From Flavobacterium sp. (GTDB lineage Bacteria; Bacteroidota; Bacteroidia; Flavobacteriales; Flavobacteriaceae), in the NCBI RefSeq assembly GCF_024710485.1, contig NZ_JANJUQ010000031.1, positions 1-64,000 of the forward strand: a stretch of DNA of 64,000 nt, written 5' to 3'. Numbering within the stretch: position 1 is the first letter of the stretch; each line of letters opens with the position of its first letter. Positions 52,815 through 61,000 of the stretch are shown here, piece by piece. Position numbers and translations under genes: made by a program. The notes beneath the pieces were generated by a model, which saw nothing but the letters and a program-made list of their open reading frames with translations, did not search any database and was not told the origin of the DNA.

Positions 52815-53647
52815 TCCAACAGTAAGGTGTTGAGTTTTTCCAACAGCTGCTCGGATAATTCTTGACCAAATTCTTTCTTGCGGTATTTTGTAATGGGTTG
52901 GATGCCGACAATCACATTCGTAATAAATAACTCATCGGCTTTTTGCAAATCAAATGGAGAAATAGGCTTTTCAACTACCTCAATTCTGTCAAGTTCTTTG
53001 GCTAGTTTAAGAATTTGCTTGCGCATTATACCGTTTAAACAACCTTCACTCAGTGGTGGAGTAATCAATTGATTGTCGAGTAACATAAAAAGATTACCGT
53101 TAGCCGCTTCCACAACATTTTTATCTTCGTTAATTAACAAACAAGCATCTAAACCGTTTTCCTGAGCAAAAATGCTGGCAGTAATTTGAATGAGTTTGTT
53201 ATTCGTTTTTAGTGTAGAAAGCAATTGTTTGGTTACGACAAAATCTTTGTATAAATCAACTTCAAATTCTACGTATTTTAAAGCATAAGATTGTGAAGAC
53301 AAAGCAAAAGCTTGTATTACAAATGAAACTTTGTTGTCCACAGGCGTATAGTAACCGCCATCATTCCTGAAAACCGTCAGTCTTACCCTAGCCGAATCTT
53401 GGATATTTTGCTTGTTGACCAATGCCAATATTTGTTCTTCAAGATATTCCAACGTAAAAGACATTGGAATCTGCATGCGTATTATTCGCATGGAAGCCAA
53501 TAACCTGAAGTAATGATCTTCAAAAAATAAAATTTTATTATTGACTACTTTAAGCGTTTCGAAAACACCATCTCCATAAAGAAAAGAGCGATTGGAAACA
53601 GTTAACTGAATATCGGTTTCGGAAATAATTCCATTAAAATTTACCAT
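52811..53647 (-). CDS. Class IV PLP-dependent aminotransferase (PabC/BCAT-like)
   Basis: A 278-residue fold-type IV enzyme. SNRSFLYGDGVFETLKV is the family's N-terminal signature; the PLP-binding Lys is expected in LLSTLKTNNKLIQ, and LINEDKNVVEAANGNLFML is the conserved ANGNLF cofactor loop. Members are branched-chain aminotransferases, D-amino-acid aminotransferases or aminodeoxychorismate lyases; the short size and GDGVFET favour the lyase, without proof. The ATG at 53647 follows directly on the terminator hairpin of the upstream gene. Confidence 0.86.
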   Translation of the reverse strand: MVNFNGIISETDIQLTVSNRSFLYGDGVFETLKVVNNKILFFEDHYFRLLASMRIIRMQIPMSFTLEYLEEQILALVNKQNIQDSARVRLTVFRNDGGYYTPVDNKVSFVIQAFALSSQSYALKYVEFEVDLYKDFVVTKQLLSTLKTNNKLIQITASIFAQENGLDACLLINEDKNVVEAANGNLFMLLDNQLITPPLSEGCLNGIMRKQILKLAKELDRIEVVEKPISPFDLQKADELFITNVIVGIQPITKYRKKEFGQELSEQLLEKLNTLLLD

Positions 53648-53649
53648 AA

Positions 53650-53682
53650 AAAATCCCGTCTTATATTTTGAGTAAGACGGGA
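53650..53682 (-). terminator. Terminator hairpin of the START-like gene, abutting the aminotransferase start
   Basis: CCCGTCTTA (53655-53663) and TAAGACGGG (53673-53681) are perfect 9-bp arms; on the minus strand the T-run leads straight into the ATG at 53647. Confidence 0.8.
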
Positions 53683-53690
53683 CAAATATA
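53683..53690 (-). promoter_or_regulatory. -7 box of the aminotransferase gene
   Basis: TATATTTG on the minus strand lies immediately upstream of the hairpin; transcription would begin inside the hairpin arm. No clear -33 element. Confidence 0.5.
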
Positions 53691-53706
53691 AGTGTAAAAT
53701 AGGATT

Positions 53707-54099
53707 TTAGATAGAACCTATAACGTGTTTTAAATCGGAGATTTGATTTTCCCACAATAGTTTGGACTCTTCAATTTCATCCTCAAAGGCATAATCAACA
53801 ACCATTAGGGAGACATCTTTGGTAATTTCATCTTCTAAAATTCTTAACTCAAAGTAATAATCAGTATCTTTTTTGTTGTCATCCACCCATTTGAATTTAA
53901 CTTTCTCACCGGTTTTTTTGGAGGCCAATCGAGCGTTTTCTTCTACATCATCCCAAATAAAAGTAAAATACTCTCCCCTCGAATTTACATTATCAGCAAA
54001 CCATTCTTGCAAACCCGATGGAGTAGAAATATATTGATAGAGCAATTGCGGCGAGGAGTTTACAGGAAACTCGAGTTCGTAACGTACTTTTTGATTCAT
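53707..54099 (-). CDS. START-like (SRPBCC) domain protein
   Basis: The ATG at 54099 (MNQKVRYELEFPVNSSP) gives 130 residues; the longer open frame upstream is hydrophobic and AT-rich and unlikely to be translated. The START-like features are the N-terminal strand-helix YELEFPVNSSPQLLYQYIS, the GLQEWFADNV motif and a long C-terminal helix. This fold binds hydrophobic ligands; the Bacteroidota members are uncharacterised. Located upstream of the aminotransferase on the same strand. Confidence 0.82.
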   Translation of the reverse strand: MNQKVRYELEFPVNSSPQLLYQYISTPSGLQEWFADNVNSRGEYFTFIWDDVEENARLASKKTGEKVKFKWVDDNKKDTDYYFELRILEDEITKDVSLMVVDYAFEDEIEESKLLWENQISDLKHVIGSI

Positions 54100-54185
54100 G
54101 TCTGAACAAATTTTTTGGAAATATATAGAATATAAAATCAAAAAAAAAACGTTTTTTAAAAATAAAAAAAATAACCAATATATGT

Positions 54186-54215
54186 TTGCAACCAATGATT
54201 TTAATTTTATATTTG
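54186..54215 (+). promoter_or_regulatory. Bipartite promoter of tRNA-Met
   Basis: TTG (54186-54188), a 19-bp spacer and TATATTTG (54208-54215), 29 bases before the mature tRNA. Confidence 0.8.
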
Positions 54216-54243
54216 CACCCGCATTCAGGGAATGCAATGTCTT

Positions 54244-54317
54244 GGCGAGGTAGCTCAGTTGGTTAGAGCGCAGGATTCATAACCCTGAGGTCGAGAGTTC
54301 AAATCTCTCTCTCGCTA
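54244..54317 (+). tRNA. tRNA-Met (CAT anticodon, elongator type)
   Basis: A full cloverleaf: acceptor GGCGAGG with TCTCGCT (two G-T pairs), D-stem GCTC/GAGC, anticodon loop TTCATAA, T-arm GAGAG-TTCAAAT-CTCTC, discriminator A; CCA is not encoded. The acceptor lacks the C1-A72 mismatch and the three G-C pairs of initiator tRNA, so it is elongator Met, or less likely lysidine-modified Ile(CAT). A terminator follows at 54323. Confidence 0.93.
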
Positions 54318-54322
54318 CTACG

Positions 54323-54350
54323 AAGGCTCGGTTAACACCGAGCCTTTTTT
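54323..54350 (+). terminator. Terminator of tRNA-Met
   Basis: GGCTCGGT and ACCGAGCC pair around a TAAC loop and are followed by T6. Confidence 0.9.
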
Positions 54351-54460
54351 ATTTATATTTCTCTTCTGCACTATTCTGAAATTCAAATAATTAGCGCTAA
54401 ACTTCACAAAACACTTTAGTTTTTATAAGTTTTATACATATATTTAATGAAAAAACGTGT

Positions 54461-54494
54461 ATTTCATCGGTTTTATTTTGCTTTTAATCGATTA
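54461..54494 (+). promoter_or_regulatory. Conserved 34-bp upstream element (copy 1)
   Basis: Begins ATTTCATCG and ends AATCGATTA, with two ATCG cores 21 bp apart. It is 30/34 identical to 57937-57970, at a similar distance from the next T9SS gene. TAGCTTCG at 54510, a weak -7 box, lies 16 bases after it, in register with the second copy. Confidence 0.65.
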
Positions 54495-54591
54495 AAAGAC
54501 TAAAGTACGTAGCTTCGTAAGGTCAATCCAAAGAGATGAATTTCTTAAATCATTTCTGAATAATATTCATTAACTAACACCCCTTACAGTT

Positions 54592-57500
54592 ATGAAAAAA
54601 ATTACCCACTTACAGCATACCGGTTTTGCTTTACTTTTCATTTGTTTATTTACTACTATCAGTTTTGGACAAAATCTTTATGACTCCAACGGGACTATCA
54701 TTTGGAACGCAACAACCAACAGTTATTTCGACAACAACGTCGATTTAATAGGTAGAGATGATAATGCCGGAACAAACAAGAAGCAAAACACCGATGTTAA
54801 TCCGCAACCTATGCTCAAAATTGGTTTGGGAACTATAGCGCCCAACAATGCTTCCAACACTAACTCTTTCGGAACAGATAGATCCTTTTTGGTTTGGGGG
54901 GATAACGATGGGAACATGTTTGAAAACGACAACGAATTGGTTCTCTCTTTTGCAGGAGGATCAGGAATGACAACGGTAGCAGATATCACCAATAAGGTAT
55001 GGAAAATTGTGGAAACTGGAGGTGATGTTGGTACTAGCCTTATTTCAATTCCTACCGCAAGCTTAAGCAACCTACCTGCACTATCAGGCAATAATGCTTA
55101 TGTACTAATCATAGCAGATGATGAATCGTTTACAACCAATACAGAAACTGTTTTTCTTACCTCGAGCGGTACTAACCAAATTGCAAATTACGACTTCGAC
55201 GGGGTGAAGTTTTTTACTTTTGGGGTGGCCAAAGAAAGCATAGGCTCTAATCAAGTTACTTTCGACGGGACTGATGATTATATTAAATTTGGCAACGTTA
55301 ACAATCTGGCGACTTCTTTTACCATAATGTTTTGGATTAAACCCAATGGGCAAAATGATGCTAACAGTGACCGAACTATAGTGTCAAAATTCAATGGTGT
55401 AAATGGTTATAGAGTATATTTATCTCCCGACAACAAGATTAATGTGGTTTGGAGCGGTGGAACTATGCTAACCTCGAACACTCCTATTCCAAATGGAAAA
55501 TGGCATAATGTAACCATAACTTTTACCAACAATAGAATAACCTTATACATTGATTGTGTATTAGACAAAAGTCAAGTATCAGCCCTTCCGCTTGTCAACA
55601 ATAATCTATTCATAATTGGGGCAGAATACAGAAATAAATCAGATATCAGAAACTATTTCAAAGGGGAAATAGATGAGTTCCGCTTATGGAACAGGGTTAT
55701 AGGAATCAGTCAGTTAAAATTTATTTTAAACCAAGAAATCAGTCAGAACGGTTTAGATACCAAAGGAGCATTGATGCCCAATACTTTATCAAGAAATGAT
55801 GTAAGCACTATTAAATGGTCTGCCTTAACGGCTTATTACACTATGAATTCGTTCATCGGAACTCATATTAATGACGATTCATTAAATGACAATCGTGGAT
55901 ATTTAGTATCAGAGAGTAATATAATCGTTGAACCTCAAAAAGCTCCGCTTCCTTACGAATCTTTTTCAAGTGGTTCGTGGACAAATGAATCAACTTGGAC
56001 AAGTGACTCCTCAATTTATGCACCTAATAGCATTTCTATTGTTGACGATATTACCCCTATTAGCTGGAATATCGTAAAAACAAAACACGATATTTTCTCA
56101 AATTCAGACAACAGAGTATTAGGGTTAATAGTGGATGAAAACACCTACTCAGTTTCTAATGATACCCGAATTGAAATTACGCACTACCTAAAATTAAACG
56201 GTAAAATTGATTTGGTTGGTAAATCTCAACTCATTCAAGTTCTCAACAGCGATTTAGACCCTACAAGTTCAGGTTCTTTGGAGCGAGACCAACAAGGACA
56301 ATCTAATAAATTTAATTACAATTATTGGTCATCTCCTGTTAGTTCAATAAACAACAGCACCATTAATCATGGGTACACCTTAAACCACATTTTAAAAGAC
56401 GGAACCACTTCAACACCACAAAATCCAATTTGGACCTCCGGAGTAAATGGTGCGCCAACAAGCCCGGTAACGTTGTCAAAATATTGGATTTTTAAATTTC
56501 AGGATTTCCCTAACGGAACGGCCAACTGGTCCTATGTTGGCAACACAGGTACTGTTTTACCCGGACAAGGATTTACTTTAAAAGGAAGTGGTGCAGCTAC
56601 GGCCAATCAAAATTATACCTTTGTAGGAAAGCCTAATAACGGTAATATTACTGCTTCAGTAATGTCCAACAATTTAAACCTGACCGGAAACCCTTATCCT
56701 TCCGCTATCGATGCCAATAAATTTATTGATGATAATGCCTCAAGCATAACCGGAACATTATATTTTTGGGAACATTATAACACCAATACTTCACATGCTT
56801 CACCTGATTACCAAGGAGGTTATGCCACTTATACTAAAACAGGAGGAACAGCTCCGGTGGCTCCTTCCGGAATTAGCGGTTTAGGGTCAAGTTCAAAAAA
56901 ACCAAAAAGATATATTCCCATTGGACAAGGTTTTTTTGTTAAAGGATCAGCAACCGGCGGTGCAATAAACTTCAATAACAACCAGAGAATCTTCATCAAA
57001 GAAAACTCCTCTGCTTCTTATAATCTATTCCGAAGTTCAAATCAAAATACAACAGAAGAAAGCAATACTGACGAAGAAGAATCATTCATGAAAATTCGTT
57101 TGGGCTACGACTCGGCCGATCAATACCATCGTGAAACTTTATTGGGCTTTATGAATCACAATGCCTCCTCAGGCTACGATAACGGTTATGACGGTATTAG
57201 CATAGAAACCTTAACCAATGATATGTATTTCATTTCGGGAGACTATAAACTTAACATCATGGCTGATGGTTATTTTAACCCAAACAGCATTTATGCCATC
57301 GGAGTAAAAAATGCCACCCCGGGCAATGTAAGATTTAACATTGATGAGCTTGAAAACTCAGAAGAATCTTTGCCGATTTACTTGTATGATAATTTAACTA
57401 ACTCCTACCACAACCTAAAACAAGAAGCTTACAAAGTATATTTACCTGCTGGGACTTTTGAAAATAGATTTTCGTTACGCTTCAGCACCGGAGCGGCCTT

Positions 57501-57771
57501 ATCAACTCAAAATGCGACTTGGAACGGATTACAAATCATTCATCCTATGAATAGTAAAACGTTAACAATCAAAAATGAAGCTTTGCAATGTAACATCAAA
57601 AGTGTTGAACTTTACAACTTGCTTGGACAAAAAGTAAACGCATGGAATCTGGAAAATACTACTCAAAATGAAATCAATATTACCATAAATAATGTAAATA
57701 CCGGAACCTATTTGGTTAAAGTAGTTACCGACAAAGGCAATACAACTAAGAAAATTATAATCCAACATTAA
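54592..57771 (+). CDS. T9SS-secreted LamG-domain protein
   Basis: Signal peptide to about residue 27 (ending TISFGQ). The N-terminal region (about 28-215) is beta-rich with Asn/Asp turns; a LamG/concanavalin-like domain follows (about 218-375: VTFDGTDDYIKFGN to GEIDEFRLWNRV). Residues from about 520 include KFNYNYWSSPVSS and NPYPSAIDANKFID, shared with the next gene. The C-terminus is a T9SS type A sorting domain (VELYNLLGQKVNAWNLEN, GTYLVKVVTDKG) that directs export through the type 9 system and surface attachment or release. Likely an adhesin or surface protein; ligand unknown. Confidence 0.9.
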   Translation: MKKITHLQHTGFALLFICLFTTISFGQNLYDSNGTIIWNATTNSYFDNNVDLIGRDDNAGTNKKQNTDVNPQPMLKIGLGTIAPNNASNTNSFGTDRSFLVWGDNDGNMFENDNELVLSFAGGSGMTTVADITNKVWKIVETGGDVGTSLISIPTASLSNLPALSGNNAYVLIIADDESFTTNTETVFLTSSGTNQIANYDFDGVKFFTFGVAKESIGSNQVTFDGTDDYIKFGNVNNLATSFTIMFWIKPNGQNDANSDRTIVSKFNGVNGYRVYLSPDNKINVVWSGGTMLTSNTPIPNGKWHNVTITFTNNRITLYIDCVLDKSQVSALPLVNNNLFIIGAEYRNKSDIRNYFKGEIDEFRLWNRVIGISQLKFILNQEISQNGLDTKGALMPNTLSRNDVSTIKWSALTAYYTMNSFIGTHINDDSLNDNRGYLVSESNIIVEPQKAPLPYESFSSGSWTNESTWTSDSSIYAPNSISIVDDITPISWNIVKTKHDIFSNSDNRVLGLIVDENTYSVSNDTRIEITHYLKLNGKIDLVGKSQLIQVLNSDLDPTSSGSLERDQQGQSNKFNYNYWSSPVSSINNSTINHGYTLNHILKDGTTSTPQNPIWTSGVNGAPTSPVTLSKYWIFKFQDFPNGTANWSYVGNTGTVLPGQGFTLKGSGAATANQNYTFVGKPNNGNITASVMSNNLNLTGNPYPSAIDANKFIDDNASSITGTLYFWEHYNTNTSHASPDYQGGYATYTKTGGTAPVAPSGISGLGSSSKKPKRYIPIGQGFFVKGSATGGAINFNNNQRIFIKENSSASYNLFRSSNQNTTEESNTDEEESFMKIRLGYDSADQYHRETLLGFMNHNASSGYDNGYDGISIETLTNDMYFISGDYKLNIMADGYFNPNSIYAIGVKNATPGNVRFNIDELENSEESLPIYLYDNLTNSYHNLKQEAYKVYLPAGTFENRFSLRFSTGAALSTQNATWNGLQIIHPMNSKTLTIKNEALQCNIKSVELYNLLGQKVNAWNLENTTQNEINITINNVNTGTYLVKVVTDKGNTTKKIIIQH

Positions 57772-57806
57772 TAATATTCCTCTTCAAAGAAATTCATTTG
57801 TTAAAG

Positions 57807-57836
57807 AACGATCTGGTTTTACTGGGTCGTTTTTTG
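57807..57836 (+). terminator. Terminator of the first T9SS protein gene
   Basis: AACGATCTGGT pairs with ACTGGGTCGTT (three wobbles), then T6. Confidence 0.65.
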
Positions 57837-57936
57837 TTCAGTATAAACCCATTTTCAAGTTTTTCTAATTAATATATAACTTTAAAAAATCAATAATTTT
57901 GTAGTCTTTTTACTTAAACAAAATAACTTAATGTGC

Positions 57937-57970
57937 ATTTCATCGATTTTTTTATGCTTTTTATCGATTA
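57937..57970 (+). promoter_or_regulatory. Conserved 34-bp upstream element (copy 2)
   Basis: Differs from copy 1 at four positions only. Two ATCGATT half-sites begin at 57942 and 57963, 21 bp apart. A TAGTTTTG -7 box begins 17 bases after it. Confidence 0.68.
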
Positions 57971-57986
57971 TTTCAAACCTTTTACC

Positions 57987-57994
57987 TAGTTTTG
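57987..57994 (+). promoter_or_regulatory. -7 box of the second T9SS protein gene
   Basis: TAGTTTTG matches TAnnTTTG. The conserved element occupies the region where a -33 box would lie, so activator-dependent transcription is plausible. The ATG is 73 bases downstream. Confidence 0.5.
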
Positions 57995-58067
57995 GTTCGT
58001 CAAAATAATCAAATGAAGAATTAAATAATCTTCAAAAAAACAATAATGCATAATTAAGCCCAGAATT

Positions 58068-61000
58068 ATGAAAAAATTATTATCCAATTTCAAAAAAAGA
58101 AGTTTATTACTGCTGTTTTTATTTTCAGCAGCAGCCTTTTCACAGGTAACTATTAAAAGTCAAACCTTTGAAAATGTAGCATTAGATAATTTAAGCTACA
58201 TTGTAACCTCTGCAAGCAATATTACTACAGCACCGGGAACTGGTGTTGCAGGAAGCACCGCGTTGAGTTTTAGAGGAAATTTAATGTATGCCACTTTCGA
58301 AAACATCGACATCACCGGTTACACCAATGTTGAAGTCAGCACAAACTTCGCTTCACTTGGCGTTGACATGGATGAAGATCTGTTCATTCAGTTCTCCTAT
58401 GACAATGGAGTCAACTACCAAACACCTATAAAACTGGTAGATGGTAACAGTAACAAAAACTTAGCCTACGGGACGGCAGACGCCTCTGCAAACCCTTTTG
58501 TCTATAATATACCCGCAAGTAACAATAGTGTAAGATTTCGCATTTACTGCGTTGGGGTTGACAGTGCTGAATTTTATTATATCGATAATATTACTGTTCG
58601 CGGTATTGCCAGTCCGGAAATTAACTTACAAGCTAACGGAACCAATATTGCTTCCGGCAGCACTACCATAGCTACAGCTATAAATACCGACTTTGGAAGT
58701 ACCGATAGAAATACAGGTACAGAAACAAGAACATTTACTATTGAAAATACAGGAATTGCTAATCTTAACATATCCTCTGTTACCACCAACAACAGTGAAT
58801 TTACAGCAACAGTTTCCTCAAGTACTGTTGCACCGAATGCTTCAGCTATCCTAACAGTGGTTTTTAATCCGGCTGTAACAGGAACCAGAAACGGAGTAAT
58901 CCAAATTAACAATAACGATAATAACGAAGGAACCTATACTTTTGTAGTGCAAGGTATCGGAACAGAACAAGAAATCAACATTCAAGGAGGAACTGTCCCT
59001 ACAGATATAATCAATGGTTCAACAACTATTTCTGATGCTTTGGGCACTAACTTCGGTTCGCAACCGGGAACTAGAACATACAGTATTCAAAATACAGGAA
59101 CAAGCCCACTAACACTGTCATCAGCTTCATCTTCTATTGCTGACTATACCGTAACATTCACACCGAGTACAATCCCTGCCGGTGAAACCGGTACACTAAC
59201 CGTAGTTTATTATCCTACAGCCACAGGGACTCGCACAGCTACTATAACACTTTTAAACAACGATGCCAACGAAGGAACATACACTTTCAGAGTTTCAGGT
59301 ACGGCTACCGATAAAGAAATTAACCTGAAAGGCAATACTATAAATATAGCTTCAGGAAGTACTACTATCGCCTTCGACAGAAACACAAATTTTGGTAATG
59401 CAGATATCAATTCAGGTAGTGTAACCAACAACTTCACCATAGAAAACACTGGAATTAACAGTCTATCCATTACATCAGTATCATCTAATAGTCCGGATTT
59501 CTTGGTGTCTTTCCCGGCAACCACCATTCCGGCTTACAGCTCAGTTACCTTACCGGTAACTTTTAACCCTACAGCTGCAGGAACCAGAAATGGTGTGATT
59601 ACCATCAACAATAATGATAGTAATGAAGGAACTTATACCTTTGCAGTACGTGGTACCGGAACGGAACAAGAAATCAATGTGCAGGGCGGTGCAGGTCCAA
59701 CCAACATTGCTAACGGCTCAGTTACCATCTCAACAACTTTGGGAACCAACTTCGGGTCTTCGGCAACAACCAGAACTTTCGTAATACAAAACGTTGGTAC
59801 CAGCAACCTAAACATCAATTCGTTAACTTCTTCTCTAGCAGACTACACACTGAGTGTATCTTCCAATGTAGTGGCTCCCGGAAGCACAGAAACACTTACA
59901 ATTGTATTTAATCCAACTGTAACCGGAACAAGAACAGCCACCATCACAATTGGCAGTAACGATAGCGATGAAAGTAATTATTCATTCGCAGTATCAGCCA
60001 ATGTAACCGACAAGGAAATAAATGTTAAAGGAAATGGAGCCACAATAAGTAATGGCTATACTGTCATTACCGCCACAAGAAACACCGATTTTGGTAGTGT
60101 GGAAGTTGAAGGTGGGAGCGCAACCAACAGTTTTGTTATCGAAAACCTTGGAGGCCTTCCGTTAACTGTTTCAGCAGTCACTTGCAGTAATAATTATGAC
60201 TATACCGTTACTTTTACCCCTACAGTAATCCCGGCTGGTGGTACAGCAACTTTTAGTGTCGAATTCAACCCTATTACTAACGGAGTAAGAACCGGTACAA
60301 TTTATATCAACAACAACGATGCTGATGAAACTAACTACCGATTCAATATTTCCGGAAGAGGTTTACAAGACAACGATGGCGACTCGGTCGACAGTAGTAT
60401 TGATATTGATGATGACAACGATGGTATAACCGATATCATAGAATGCGGAACTTGTTTAAGTGACCCATTCGTAAACGGAAGTTTTGAAACACCTGTAATT
60501 GCTGCTTCAAGTTATGCTATCCTACCAACCAGCAGCGTAAACGGTTGGCAAACCAGTGCCGAAAACTTCATCGAAATTTGGAGTAGCGGATTCAATGGTG
60601 TGCCGGCGGCTAGTGGTAATCAATTTGCCGAATTAAATGCTAATGTACCCGGAATATTATACCAAACGTTTTGTTTAAACGGTGCCGGTGGAACAATCAA
60701 CTGGTCTATCAAACACAGAGGAAGATCAGGCGTTGACCAAGCTTTCGTAAAAATGGGTAGTTCTTTAGCCGATGCATTGGCCTCAACGCCTATCGTGGAA
60801 ATGGTAGACGGAAATACAGCATGGGGAACTTACTCAGGAATTTACAGTATACCGGTGGGACAAACCCAAATCGTTATTACATTCCAAGCCGGTTATACCG
60901 GTTCAGGTAGCGCCTCAATCGGTAATTTTATCGACGATGTACAAATTGTAATCAACCAAGGTTGTATCGACTCAGACGGCGATGGTATTCCGGATACAGA

